From the NCBI RefSeq assembly GCF_024505055.1, contig NZ_JANIBL010000003.1, positions 1 through 64,000 of the forward strand: a stretch of DNA of 64,000 bases. The letters run 5' to 3'. A program made the position numbers and the translations under genes. Positions within the stretch are counted from its first letter, which is position 1, and each line of letters starts with the position of its first letter. Source of the DNA: Methylomonas rosea (GTDB taxonomy: Bacteria; Pseudomonadota; Gammaproteobacteria; Methylococcales; Methylomonadaceae). Shown piece by piece: positions 31,922 to 40,063 of the stretch. The notes under the pieces are model-generated. The model saw nothing but the letters and a program-made list of their open reading frames with translations. It did no database searches and was not told the DNA's origin.

Positions 31922-33582
31922 GGCTTGCTCCGTTTGGCTTTGAGCGCTTTAGGTTGCGCCGATAGCGCAGCCCGCTCCGCCTTGATCCGTTCCAACAACA
32001 CGCTGGCCGGCTCGTCGTTCGGGTCTTGCGGGACTAACTGGCCGGAGAAGGCTTTTTTCAGGATGGATTGGCGTAGGGCTTCGGCTTGTTGCAGGGCGGT
32101 GGTTATGGTTTGGTCGAGTTGGTCAAGTGCTGAAAATACGGCTTCTAATTTTTCAATAACTACCATTTGTTCTAATGCTGAACATAACGGGATGATAGTT
32201 TCTTTAATTAAGTCAGTATTTAAGTTTGGTTGTGCAGCTCCCTGATCTATATTGCGCAGATACTCAGTTTTACTTTGCCAAAAATAATAGTGGTACAACA
32301 AAGATTCTGGGGCCAACCCTAAAAATGCAGCTACTCCATCATTCATGGTTGCAGAGATAAGACATATTTTTGGTACACCGAGTGTCGCACCACTGTTAGA
32401 CAGTAAAAGCGTATTAGGGTCTATTCTCCTAGTTTTTGATAAGCCTGCTTCAGTAATCGTAAAATTGAAACTACTCAGGTAAGGCGAAGCTGTATTCGTT
32501 AGGTCTGCAACTTTTAAAAAGGGGATATTTCCGCCATAAAATTTTGGATCACCAGCCGGTCTAGGGGAGCCACCACGAACGACATCGCACATTTCAGCAA
32601 CCTTAAAATAACTCCAACCATTTGGCAATTCCGGCAACTCGGCCAATTCCTCAGCCGTCAACGGCGGCAGGGTTTTTGGGGGCTTGGGTTTGGAAATCCC
32701 CCCTAACCCCCCTTTTTCAAAGGGGGGAACTGTTTGTGCGCTTTTTTCAAAGGAGGGGACTGGGTTGGTGATGGTGGTGGCGGAAGCTTCCGGGTTTTCT
32801 GCCTGCTCCCCCCTTTGTAAAAGGGGGGTTGGGGGGGATTTTGATTGCTCCCACTCTTTAAGCTGCTGCTGATAGCGTTGCTGGCGTTCGGTTTGGATAC
32901 GTTGCAGCAAGGCTTCGGCGCTTTCCAATTTATTTTGGTTTTCCGCCCGCCATTGCTCGGTGAGCTTGCCGGAAAAGGCATGTTTTAGCAGCGCTTGCCG
33001 GTAGATTTTCAGTTGCTCGCGGGCGGTTTTAAAGCTTTCGACGCCTTTGTCCAGCTCGGAAAACAAGGCTTCGATTTTAGCGACGATGCGGTGTTGTTCG
33101 TTAGTTGGAGGGATTGGAATTGGTAATTTACTGAATGCCGCTCCAGAAATCTCCTTAAACGTTGTCCCGGTTGCTTTTGATTCGGCTAATTGTTTTGCAC
33201 CTTTAAAATAGTAATAAACATATTCATTGAAAACGCCGTTGGCGGGAACAAGGCTTTTGAACCCTTGATTGGTTGTCATATCACAGGAACTTATTACGAC
33301 ATAACCAATTGGCGCCCTTGAAGAAAAGTGAATACTACCCGCAGGCATTATCGTCGCTGAACTATTTTTTAGCCCTTCTTCTGTAATTGATTTATTTCCT
33401 TCGGAAATGTATTTACTACAATATCCTGTGAGATCGGCTGGGGAAATCCAACTAACACTACCGCCCCAATACGCTGTTTCCTTGGTAGAGGGTGTACCAC
33501 CGGAAACAATTTTGCCAATGTCAGCTAGCTCAACCTCAATCCATGATTCAGGAATTTTGAAAGATTTATCCGATAAGTTCAT
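31918..33582 (-). CDS. hsdS: type I restriction-modification specificity subunit
   Basis: About 554 aa with two target-recognition domains: IPESWIEVELADIGKIVSGG near the N-terminus and LPNGWSYFKVAEMCDVVRGG after residue 320. Each ends in a long helix (HAFSGKLTEQWR, KAFSGQLVPQD). The ATG at 33582 is chosen over a TTG nine bases upstream. Between the halves is a Pro-rich linker containing SPPTPLLQRGE and PPFEKGGLGGISK, which are translations of two copies of a GC-rich repeat. The reading frame stays open through it. Confidence 0.92.
   Translation of the reverse strand: MNLSDKSFKIPESWIEVELADIGKIVSGGTPSTKETAYWGGSVSWISPADLTGYCSKYISEGNKSITEEGLKNSSATIMPAGSIHFSSRAPIGYVVISSCDMTTNQGFKSLVPANGVFNEYVYYYFKGAKQLAESKATGTTFKEISGAAFSKLPIPIPPTNEQHRIVAKIEALFSELDKGVESFKTAREQLKIYRQALLKHAFSGKLTEQWRAENQNKLESAEALLQRIQTERQQRYQQQLKEWEQSKSPPTPLLQRGEQAENPEASATTITNPVPSFEKSAQTVPPFEKGGLGGISKPKPPKTLPPLTAEELAELPELPNGWSYFKVAEMCDVVRGGSPRPAGDPKFYGGNIPFLKVADLTNTASPYLSSFNFTITEAGLSKTRRIDPNTLLLSNSGATLGVPKICLISATMNDGVAAFLGLAPESLLYHYYFWQSKTEYLRNIDQGAAQPNLNTDLIKETIIPLCSALEQMVVIEKLEAVFSALDQLDQTITTALQQAEALRQSILKKAFSGQLVPQDPNDEPASVLLERIKAERAALSAQPKALKAKRSKP
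32694..32841. repeat. inverted-repeat element inside the hsdS linker
   Basis: Two arms of about 36 bp in opposite orientation (32694-32729 and 32807-32841). Each starts with AAATC plus C tracts at its outer end and contains a CCCCCCTTT...AAAGGGGGG palindrome. About 77 bp lie between them, with a degenerate third half. The element is translated in frame as part of HsdS. Confidence 0.8.
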
Positions 33583-33667
33583 ATTATTCAATTTTAAGCA
33601 GCCAACGCCTCATCCAATTCATTACCCGCCATTGCTCAAAATGCAGGGCGGTAGAAGTTTATTTATA

Positions 33668-34271
33668 AAATCCCCCTCGATCCCCCTTTTTCAAAGGGGG
33701 AGGCAGGATGCAGCCATTTTCAAAGGGGGAAGAAAGGCCTTGCCCTTTTCAAAGGCAGAGGCTTGGTCGGAATGGCGTGGGTAATATCCCTACCGTTCGC
33801 TCAGCCATTCCCCCCTTTGAAAAAGTACCCGGAGGGCATAAAGGGGGCTAGGGGGGATTTCCCAATCCAATCCTCACCGCTTCCTCAATCACCGCCAACA
33901 CGGCCTCGGTTTCCAGCAATACCTGCCGATTATCAAAACGCAATACGCGCAAACCCAGTGCAGCCAAAGCCTGGTCCCGGCTGGCGTCCTTGGCTTGATG
34001 CTCGGGTTCGAAATGCTGACCGCCGTCCAGTTCAATTACCAGTTTGGCGGCTGGGCAATAAAAATCAACGATAAACGACAGCAGGGGTTTTTGCCGGTAA
34101 AACTGGACACCATGCATTTGCTTGCGGCGCAGACGATACCAGATTAGTTGCTCGGCGTCGGTCATGTTGGTTCTAAGGGTGCGGGCCGGTTGTTTTAGGT
34201 CTTTGCGGTAATCTTCCATATGTGCCTCATTCACTCTTCCCCCTTTGAAAAAGGGGGATCGAGGGGGATTT
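33668..34271. mobile_element. DUF559 gene bounded by a 34-bp perfect inverted repeat
   Basis: The outer arms 33668-33701 and 34238-34271 are perfect inverted complements over 34 bp, each containing a C5-TTTTTCAAA-G5 palindrome and ending outward in AAATC5. A third, degenerate arm lies at 33809-33860 and supplies the last codons of the nuclease gene. Extra half-copies sit around 33711-33760. The arrangement resembles a small mobile unit carrying a DUF559 nuclease. Mobility is inference. Confidence 0.5.
33848..34219 (-). CDS. DUF559 (Vsr-like fold) endonuclease domain protein
   Basis: 123 aa. MTDAEQLIWYRLRRKQMHG, FYRQKPLLSFIVDFYCPAAK and LVIELDGGQHFEPEHQAKD followed by VLRFDN make up the DUF559 domain, related to Vsr/PDDEXK nucleases (putative active-site D...E-D...Q). 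The ATG at 34219 has GAGG five bases upstream; a GTG at 34234 is possible. The last codons (GNPP) and stop lie inside a repeat arm. Inverted repeats flank it on both sides. The physiological role of the family is unknown. Confidence 0.85.
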   Translation of the reverse strand: MEDYRKDLKQPARTLRTNMTDAEQLIWYRLRRKQMHGVQFYRQKPLLSFIVDFYCPAAKLVIELDGGQHFEPEHQAKDASRDQALAALGLRVLRFDNRQVLLETEAVLAVIEEAVRIGLGNPP

Positions 34272-34451
34272 ATTTGAAAAATCTCCCTTAACCCGTGGTA
34301 ACTGCTCCCTGCGTTACCCTACCTCCTGAATCCTTGCTGTCGTCTATTTTAAAAAGGGGGATAAAAATCACGTCGCCAACGCCTGATTCAATTAATCCAT
34401 CGGTTATGGGCCAGCCTTTTGGCAATTCCCTTATTCGGCTATCCATGCTAA

Positions 34452-34856
34452 TTACTCAAGCTCCCAATCTTCCAAACGCAATCCCACTACCCGATTAAAT
34501 TCCGCCGTGTTATGCGTCACCAACGTAGCATTGTGTGCTCGAGCAGTCGCAGCGATTAACATATCATTACCACCAATTAATTTACCTTGTGCCTGTAGAT
34601 CGGCACGAATTCTGGCGTAATGGTCGGCGCAGACATCATCAAACATCAAGCTTTGCAGCGGTTCAAAAAATATTTTTAAGCGCTGGCAATTGGCTTCAAC
34701 CCGACCACTACGATAGGCGCCAAACAATAATTCGGCTTTAACGATGCTACATAAGGCGATTTCAACCGGGGAATGTCGGCGAAAATGTTGCAAGATTACG
34801 GGATGTTTGTCGTTGAGAAGTTGAATACAGGCATTGGTATCAAGCAAGTAAATCAT
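34452..34856 (-). CDS. vapC: VapC-type PIN-domain toxin
   Basis: 134-aa PIN nuclease of the type that cleaves RNA. Acidic residues in YLLDTNACIQLL (Asp6), ELLFGAYRSGR, GGNDMLIAATARAHN and VTHNTAEFNRV form the active site. It overlaps the antitoxin gene by 4 bp. Confidence 0.9.
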   Translation of the reverse strand: MIYLLDTNACIQLLNDKHPVILQHFRRHSPVEIALCSIVKAELLFGAYRSGRVEANCQRLKIFFEPLQSLMFDDVCADHYARIRADLQAQGKLIGGNDMLIAATARAHNATLVTHNTAEFNRVVGLRLEDWELE

Positions 34857-35083
34857 TTCAATACTAACCGTTCTTCTAAGGGCAATTGCTCTGGACGCTG
34901 CAATCGTTCGCCTTCCCAGGTGCCTAAGTTATCAAAGTAGGCTTCTGTCCATGCGGTATCTATTGCGACATCACGCTTAATCAGTTCGGCTAAATACCGC
35001 GACATACTTAAGCCCGCTTGGTTGGCGCGCTGTTGCAATTGTTCGGCAATGTTTTCTGGAACATAGCAGTGTAACTGGGTCAT
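34853..35083 (-). CDS. vapB: ribbon-helix-helix antitoxin partner of VapC
   Basis: 76 aa. MTQLHCYVPENIAEQLQQRA followed by GLSMSRYLAELIKRD is a ribbon-helix-helix DNA-binding domain, with a C-terminal toxin-binding tail (YFDNLGTWEGERLQRPEQLP). Probably autoregulates the pair. Sits between hsdR and hsdS in the restriction island. Confidence 0.88.
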   Translation of the reverse strand: MTQLHCYVPENIAEQLQQRANQAGLSMSRYLAELIKRDVAIDTAWTEAYFDNLGTWEGERLQRPEQLPLEERLVLK

Positions 35084-35127
35084 ATAACTACTCCACATGT
35101 ATTTGCGCTATGTGGATTGTAGCAAAC

Positions 35128-37893
35128 TCACGCCACCAGCGCCTCATTCAATTCATCCAATACCGTATCCATTTCCGTACCAAACAATTGATACATCTTG
35201 CCCAAGCCGCCTTGGCCGTCGAACGGTGCCAGTTCCAGGTCGTCGCGTTCAATGTGGTAGGAGGTGGCGATGTGGTCTCGGATCATTTGCAGCCAAGCCA
35301 TTTGCTCTTCCGTGAATTTGTCCGGGTTACCGGCATGGTGGCGCATGATCCAGGTTTGGAAGTTGCGGCGCACGCTGCTGTCGTAATCGGTCAGCCGGCT
35401 ATCGATGCCGCAAACGCGGCGGATCAAGCCGATCAGGGCGGTCAGTTCGCTGAGCGGTTGTTTGCCTTGATAGTTATCCAGTTGGCTGTAGGCGTGCCAG
35501 ACGTGCAGCGGGGCCAGTTTGGGTTTGTCGGTTTTGAGGATATCCAATACCTGTTGCAGCATGGCGTAGGTAATGTCGCGGCGGCGCTGCGGCTGGTCGT
35601 AAAAGATGCTGAGCGCTTCGATCTGGTCCTTGTAGCTGGCCAGGGTGTCGGCAAATTCCTGCGCCAGATTTTGCGCATTGGCCTGAGCATCGGCGGACCA
35701 TCCGGTAAATTTGAGTTGGTCCAGATTAAGGTGATCGATGGTCTGTTCCTTGTCGCGGCGGATGCTGTCCAGCAGGTTAATCAGTTCGCCGTTCAACGCT
35801 TTGGCGGCATCTTTGACCAGTTGCGCCTGGGCTTGCTGGTAGTGTTGTTCGCTGGGTTCGGCATCGGCAGCTAGTCCGGCCAGTCGGCAGGCGGTCTGGT
35901 TAACGTTATCGGCGTCGATGGCGTTGAACAGGTTGTTGATGAGCTGGGTCAGGGAAACGCCATTGGCCAGGTTTTGGATTTTTTGTTGTTCCGCCGAATT
36001 AAGTTGCTGGTTTAAACGCGCCAGCCGCGCGGCCAACGAGCCGATGGTATCGGTATCGTTGGCACCCATCATCACGCCCATCGCCAAATCTTTAAGCGAC
36101 ACGGTCGGTTTGGTAATTAAGGGTTGGCTGGCGGTTTTTAACGAGGTGGTGACGCCGACGGCATCGACAATCACGTAATGGGTTTTGGCGCTGACGGCGG
36201 ACGGTGTGACTTTTTTCAGGCCGTCCAAATCCAGGGTGCGGGTGCCACGGCCTTTCATTTGCTCGAAGTAGTTGCGGCTGCGCACGTCGCGCATGAACAG
36301 CAGGCATTCCAGCGGTTTAACGTCGGTGCCGGTGGCGATCATGTCCACGGTGACGGCGATGCGCGGGTAATAGGCGTTGCGGAAATCGGCCAGCGTCGAT
36401 TTGGGGTCTTCGTCGGCTTTGTAGGTGACTTTTTTGCAGAAGGCGTTGCCTTCGTCGAACTCTTCGCGCACAGTCTGGATAATGTCGTCGGCGTGGCTGT
36501 CGGTTTTGGCGAAGATCAGGGTTTTGGGTACTTCTTTTCGACCGGGAAACATGCCGGGCCAGTTTTGCTGATAGGCGCGAATCACGGTGCGGATTTGGTC
36601 GGGGTTGACCACGCTGTTATCCAGCTCTTTGCTGGTATAGATTTCGTCCTGGTCTTGCTGCTCCCAGCGCTTTTTGCGGGTGAGTTTCTCGCGTTTTTGA
36701 ATTTGCAGCTTGGCCGGGATGTTGCCGCCGGCTTGAGTAATTTGAGTTTCGATCACATAGGTTTCGTTACCGACATTAACGCCATCCGCCACGGCTTTTT
36801 CGTGGGTGTATTCGCTGACCACGTTTTTCTTGAAAAAGCCGTAAGTGCGGTTATCCGGGGTGGCGGTGAGGCCGATCAGAAAGGCGTCGAAATAATCCAG
36901 CACCTGTTGCCACAGGTTGTAAATCGAGCGGTGGCATTCGTCGATGAAGATAAAGTCGAAAAACTCCAGCGGCACTTTGGCGTTGTAGACCACCGGCATC
37001 GGTTGTTTGGGTTTGGTCAGCAGTTCTGCGGGATTGACGTCTTCCAGGCTGCTGTCGAGTTCTTCGCCTTTGAGGATGGAATACAGGCGCTGAATGGTAC
37101 TGATGCACACCTGGCTGTCTTTGGCGACGTAGGACGACTGCAGGCGCTGCACGCTATAGAGTTCGGTAAACTTGCGGTTATCGTCGGCGGGCGAGTAGCT
37201 CATCAACTCCTGCTCGGCCTGTTCGCCCAAATTGCGGGTATCGACCAGAAACAGGATACGTTTGGCGTCGGTAAATTTCAGCAAGCGATACATGGCGGTG
37301 ATGGCCGTGTAGGTTTTACCGGAACCAGTGGCCATTTGGATCAAGGCGCGCGGGCGGTTGTGTTTGAACGAGTCTTCCAGATTGTTGATGGCGATTTCCT
37401 GGCAAGCGCGCAAGCCGGTTGGGTCGAGCTTCGGAAAGCTTTGTAAGCGGCTGCGCAATGAGCTGCCTTGTTCCAGCCATTCCTGCAAGGTTTCCGGGTG
37501 ATGAAAGCTGAACACTTCGCGGGAACGCGGCTTGGGATCGCGAGTATCGGTAAAACGGGTTATCACACCCGTGCTTTCGTATAGAAACGGCAATGGCTCG
37601 CTATTATTGACCCACTTGAGTTTAGCTGTGGCGTATTCGGCGGTTTGCTCTTCAACGCTGGTGAGTTTATGGCCGTGCTGTTCGGCTTTGGCTTCAATCA
37701 CGCCGACCGCTTTACCGCCGACAAACAGAATGTAGTCGGCAGGGCCGGTGTCGGTTTGGTATTCCCTGACCGCTTGACCTGGGCCGCTATGCAGATTGAT
37801 CTGCTTTTTGTTCTGGATGATCCAACCCGCTTGCAGCAACAACTTGTCGATGTTGTCCCGGGCCAGTTGTTCTGGGTTTTGGTTGAGAGTCAT
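35128..37893 (-). CDS. hsdR: type I restriction endonuclease subunit, EcoEI R type
   Basis: 921 aa. The N-terminal PDDEXK nuclease has PADYILFVGGKAVGVIEAKA (D...ExK). Motor domains follow: MATGSGKTYTA (Walker A), FIDECHRS (DEAD-like Walker B), GLTATP and a helicase C region with QMKGRGTRT. A C-terminal EcoEI-type HsdR domain closes the protein. ATG 37893 has AAAGGA eight bases upstream. It cuts unmodified DNA after translocation with HsdM2S. First gene of the island. Confidence 0.95.
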   Translation of the reverse strand: MTLNQNPEQLARDNIDKLLLQAGWIIQNKKQINLHSGPGQAVREYQTDTGPADYILFVGGKAVGVIEAKAEQHGHKLTSVEEQTAEYATAKLKWVNNSEPLPFLYESTGVITRFTDTRDPKPRSREVFSFHHPETLQEWLEQGSSLRSRLQSFPKLDPTGLRACQEIAINNLEDSFKHNRPRALIQMATGSGKTYTAITAMYRLLKFTDAKRILFLVDTRNLGEQAEQELMSYSPADDNRKFTELYSVQRLQSSYVAKDSQVCISTIQRLYSILKGEELDSSLEDVNPAELLTKPKQPMPVVYNAKVPLEFFDFIFIDECHRSIYNLWQQVLDYFDAFLIGLTATPDNRTYGFFKKNVVSEYTHEKAVADGVNVGNETYVIETQITQAGGNIPAKLQIQKREKLTRKKRWEQQDQDEIYTSKELDNSVVNPDQIRTVIRAYQQNWPGMFPGRKEVPKTLIFAKTDSHADDIIQTVREEFDEGNAFCKKVTYKADEDPKSTLADFRNAYYPRIAVTVDMIATGTDVKPLECLLFMRDVRSRNYFEQMKGRGTRTLDLDGLKKVTPSAVSAKTHYVIVDAVGVTTSLKTASQPLITKPTVSLKDLAMGVMMGANDTDTIGSLAARLARLNQQLNSAEQQKIQNLANGVSLTQLINNLFNAIDADNVNQTACRLAGLAADAEPSEQHYQQAQAQLVKDAAKALNGELINLLDSIRRDKEQTIDHLNLDQLKFTGWSADAQANAQNLAQEFADTLASYKDQIEALSIFYDQPQRRRDITYAMLQQVLDILKTDKPKLAPLHVWHAYSQLDNYQGKQPLSELTALIGLIRRVCGIDSRLTDYDSSVRRNFQTWIMRHHAGNPDKFTEEQMAWLQMIRDHIATSYHIERDDLELAPFDGQGGLGKMYQLFGTEMDTVLDELNEALVA

Positions 37894-38053
37894 GGCAGTC
37901 CTTTGTTTTACTTCGCCAGGCAAAAAGGCCGGGGATCGCAGCCGATTCTTTTCAATGGCGCCAAGTATAATCAGACAATAGACAACTTAGAAAATATGTT
38001 TTGGCGATCGATGAACGCTAGCGAATGAGATAGTTGAATACTTTCTCTGTTTT

Positions 38054-38566
38054 TTAGTCTTTAGAGAACCAAATGTCGCCGTAATATGCCGAAGCCTGAC
38101 CGCCGCTGTTGTCAGCGTCGGCCATCAGCGCTACCGCGTCGATGTAGCTGATGTCGTCGCCGAATAGTTTTGGCAAGTCGGCTCTGCCGTTACGTTTTTC
38201 CTTGAGCCAGACATTCAATGACGCTTCCGGATCGCGCGGGCTAACATCATCGCGTGATCGCCGGCAAAGGCTTTGTGCCAGATGCATACTTGGCGGCTTC
38301 ACCTACTAAGGGGTAATTATCGACCCGCCTTTCAATTAACCGGCGGCAGTCATTCCCCAAGAGCGGGAGCCGCCATCCGCTTAGCAAATCCAGCATGAAA
38401 ACTGGGCTCCCGCCAGCGCGGGGGCGACGGTAATGAAAGGGGTAATAATCAAAAATGCCAAACCGCCTTTTAATATCCTGTAAAACCGCGCTGCGTAATC
38501 GTCTCCGGCCTTGCCTGATTCATTCATGCCGAGCAAGGGATACACAACCCGGTACGACCAACTCAA
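38054..38566 (-). pseudogene. broken DUF3047 gene
   Basis: Two pieces of one DUF3047 protein in different frames: an upstream piece with GMNESGKAGDDYAARFYRIL (about 38450-38566) and a C-terminal piece with WLKEKRNGRADLPKLFGDD and VALMADADNSGGQASAYYGD (38054 to about 38233). A palindromic repeat separates them and the N-terminal part is missing. Confidence 0.65.
38340..38445. repeat. palindromic repeat disrupting the DUF3047 gene
   Basis: About 105 bp with arms GTCATTCCCCAAGAGCGGGAG and CTCCCGCCAGCGCGGGGGCG around AGCAAATCCAGCATGAAAAC. This is the common type of bacterial intergenic repeat that often carries inverted GC-rich arms. Confidence 0.5.
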
Positions 38567-38680
38567 AAAAAGGGTTTGTGCAAATCAATGCAGTGTGATT
38601 TTACTGCCTTAGTTGGCGACTACTCCGCCATGATGAAAACCGCAAGTCTTGCGGTTAGTCGAGGAACGATGATTGGAAAT

Positions 38681-38703
38681 GCCCCGGCTCAGCCGGCCGG
38701 GGC
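38681..38703 (-). terminator. hairpin downstream of the PEP-CTERM gene
   Basis: GCCCCGGC and GCCGGGGC pair perfectly across a seven-base loop, just after the stop of the PEP-CTERM gene. The T run is short (ATTT). A second perfect stem, AACCGCAAG/CTTGCGGTT, lies at 38638-38656. Confidence 0.5.
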
Positions 38704-38711
38704 AAATAGAT

Positions 38712-39111
38712 TTATACGGTTAAACCGTGTTTCTTGCGCAGATTGCTGGAGCCCATCAGCCCAGCCAAGCCTGTAGCAAACATCCAGACGGCGGCCGGAA
38801 CTGGTACAACCTGAACTTGACTGCCGATGAAGCTGGTATTGATCAGCAACGCACCCGGACTGACGAAGCCGGAATTGAAGGGATCAATGCTCAAACTCAG
38901 TGCACTGGATTCACCTTGGTTACCCACCACGTTGAAAGTGAAGGACGCCAAGGCAAAACCAGTACCAGCATTTCCTACACTCTTACCAAGAAAAACGTAA
39001 TCGATAACACCGGCGCCGGCATTACCGTCGCTAATGAAACTACTATCCCAGGGCGGATTGGCGATTGCAGTGCTAACATAACTCAGTACATCCGGATTCC
39101 AAGAGTAAAGC
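38712..39111 (-). pseudogene. 3' part of a VPxPA/PEP-CTERM protein, cut by the prophage end
   Basis: The C-terminal part encodes a cohesin-like segment (GFALASFTFNVVGNQGESSA) and a sorting signal VPVPAAVWMFATGLAGLMG followed by SSNLRKKHG, the PEP-CTERM tripartite form. No signal peptide is found; the frame runs directly into transposase-site-like repeats at 39112. The N-terminal part is presumably on the far side of the prophage. Confidence 0.65.
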
Positions 39112-39185
39112 GCGTTTGAATTCCGGACAAAAAGCGTTTGAATTCCGGACGGGGAATAAACGCATATTTGCCTTGAATTCAGGAC
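39112..39185. repeat. candidate transposase-binding repeats at the prophage right end
   Basis: GCGTTTGAATTCCGGAC occurs at 39112-39128 and 39134-39150, exactly 22 bp apart, as Mu R1 and R2 are. A third, imperfect copy (TTGAATTCAGGAC) ends at 39185. They lie between host PEP-CTERM sequence and phage genes. The exact terminal dinucleotide and 5-bp target duplication cannot be set without the other end. Confidence 0.6.
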
Positions 39186-39198
39186 GCGCAATAAACGG

Positions 39199-39384
39199 TT
39201 AAAAATTCCTAATTATCAGCTCGCATGCCGACTTTCTTCGGCCGCTTCCGCCAACTGTATAATCGATGTCAATAGACTCGATAACCAGGCCTTGAAACAC
39301 CTCTCGCATTGCCGGAATATCATTCGCAGACACGATCATCTTGCCTTTGATAGACTTAGCCAGGCCGCAACGTACAATTTCCAT
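39199..39384 (-). CDS. small hypothetical protein at the prophage right end
   Basis: 61 aa (MEIVRCGLAKSIKGKMIVSA and following), ending with a serine/lysine-rich tail. No recognised motif and no clear ribosome binding site; a longer reading to 39429 is possible. It lies in the position of Mu's terminal accessory genes. Confidence 0.4.
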   Translation of the reverse strand: MEIVRCGLAKSIKGKMIVSANDIPAMREVFQGLVIESIDIDYTVGGSGRRKSACELIIRNF

Positions 39385-39511
39385 AAAAAGCCACTTTGAA
39401 CTAGGCTTGACACGCTGTGTACACGGCACGGTGCCAAGGCCTGAAGCAGCTCGCTCTGCAAAGGGTGGCCGGCGGCGGTGTTAGCGCACCATCGCCGGTC
39501 GCACCGTTTAA

Positions 39512-40063
39512 TCACTCGCCAAACACAAGCGGCCACCCCGCCATGACGTTGTAGCCGGATAAATCTTCCGCAACATCGATAGCGGCTTTATGAGCCTGAC
39601 TGGCCGCGAATATCAACGCTTGCTGGAGTCCGGCAGCACTGACCAAATCAAACGCCACTTGCACCGAAATCGTAACGGACGATCCATCCATCGTTGACCA
39701 TTGCACTGGTTGCCCGCCAATCGTGATGTTATCGGTCATAGCGCCGCCGGCTGCCAACATATCACGGGCCTTATCTTTCAGGCCCAGATGCTGAGTCAGA
39801 CTAAATTCATCCGAGTGGAACCACTTTATAACGCTGCCAATTTGCACAGGGAATCCGGCGCGCCAACGTCGGGATCGCTCACCATCTACAGCCGCATGCA
39901 ATGGATCTCGCGTGATCGGTGCAGATGGCGAATTAGGTACAAAAACACCACCATCATAGAGATCACCGATATTTGCCGTTTCAGATGCGATATATCCATC
40001 TGGCAGCTGATCAACGACAACAGCATTAACCACCACGTTACTTAATACCTCGACCGCTCTCAT
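39512..40063 (-). CDS. tail protein with DUF4376-like C-terminus
   Basis: 183 aa. The C-terminal half (VQIGSVIKWFHSDEFSLTQH, MTDNITIGGQPVQWSTMDGS, SAAGLQQALIFAASQAHKAA) matches the DUF4376 tail-fibre-associated domain. Start overlaps the stop of the fibre gene (TGATG). It may be a fibre tip or assembly protein. Confidence 0.75.
   Translation of the reverse strand: MRAVEVLSNVVVNAVVVDQLPDGYIASETANIGDLYDGGVFVPNSPSAPITRDPLHAAVDGERSRRWRAGFPVQIGSVIKWFHSDEFSLTQHLGLKDKARDMLAAGGAMTDNITIGGQPVQWSTMDGSSVTISVQVAFDLVSAAGLQQALIFAASQAHKAAIDVAEDLSGYNVMAGWPLVFGE

Noticed and set aside
32694..32841. The PPFEKGGLGGI-type peptide as a conserved protein domain of HsdS.
   Set aside because: It is the translation of a DNA repeat that also occurs in non-coding positions in this window.
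33668..34271. Clustered GC-rich repeats as a CRISPR array.
   Set aside because: Units are palindromic, irregularly spaced, in both orientations and without uniform spacers; no cas genes.
36178..37446. 422-codon plus-strand frame inside hsdR.
   Set aside because: Antisense of a clear HsdR; Phe/Val/Gly/His-rich composition and no motif, as expected from a GC-rich shadow.
39112..39185. Terminal repeats as the end of an IS21-type insertion sequence.
   Set aside because: No IstA/IstB-like gene on either side, and the phage genes begin directly inside; the 22-bp spacing suits a Mu-like end better.
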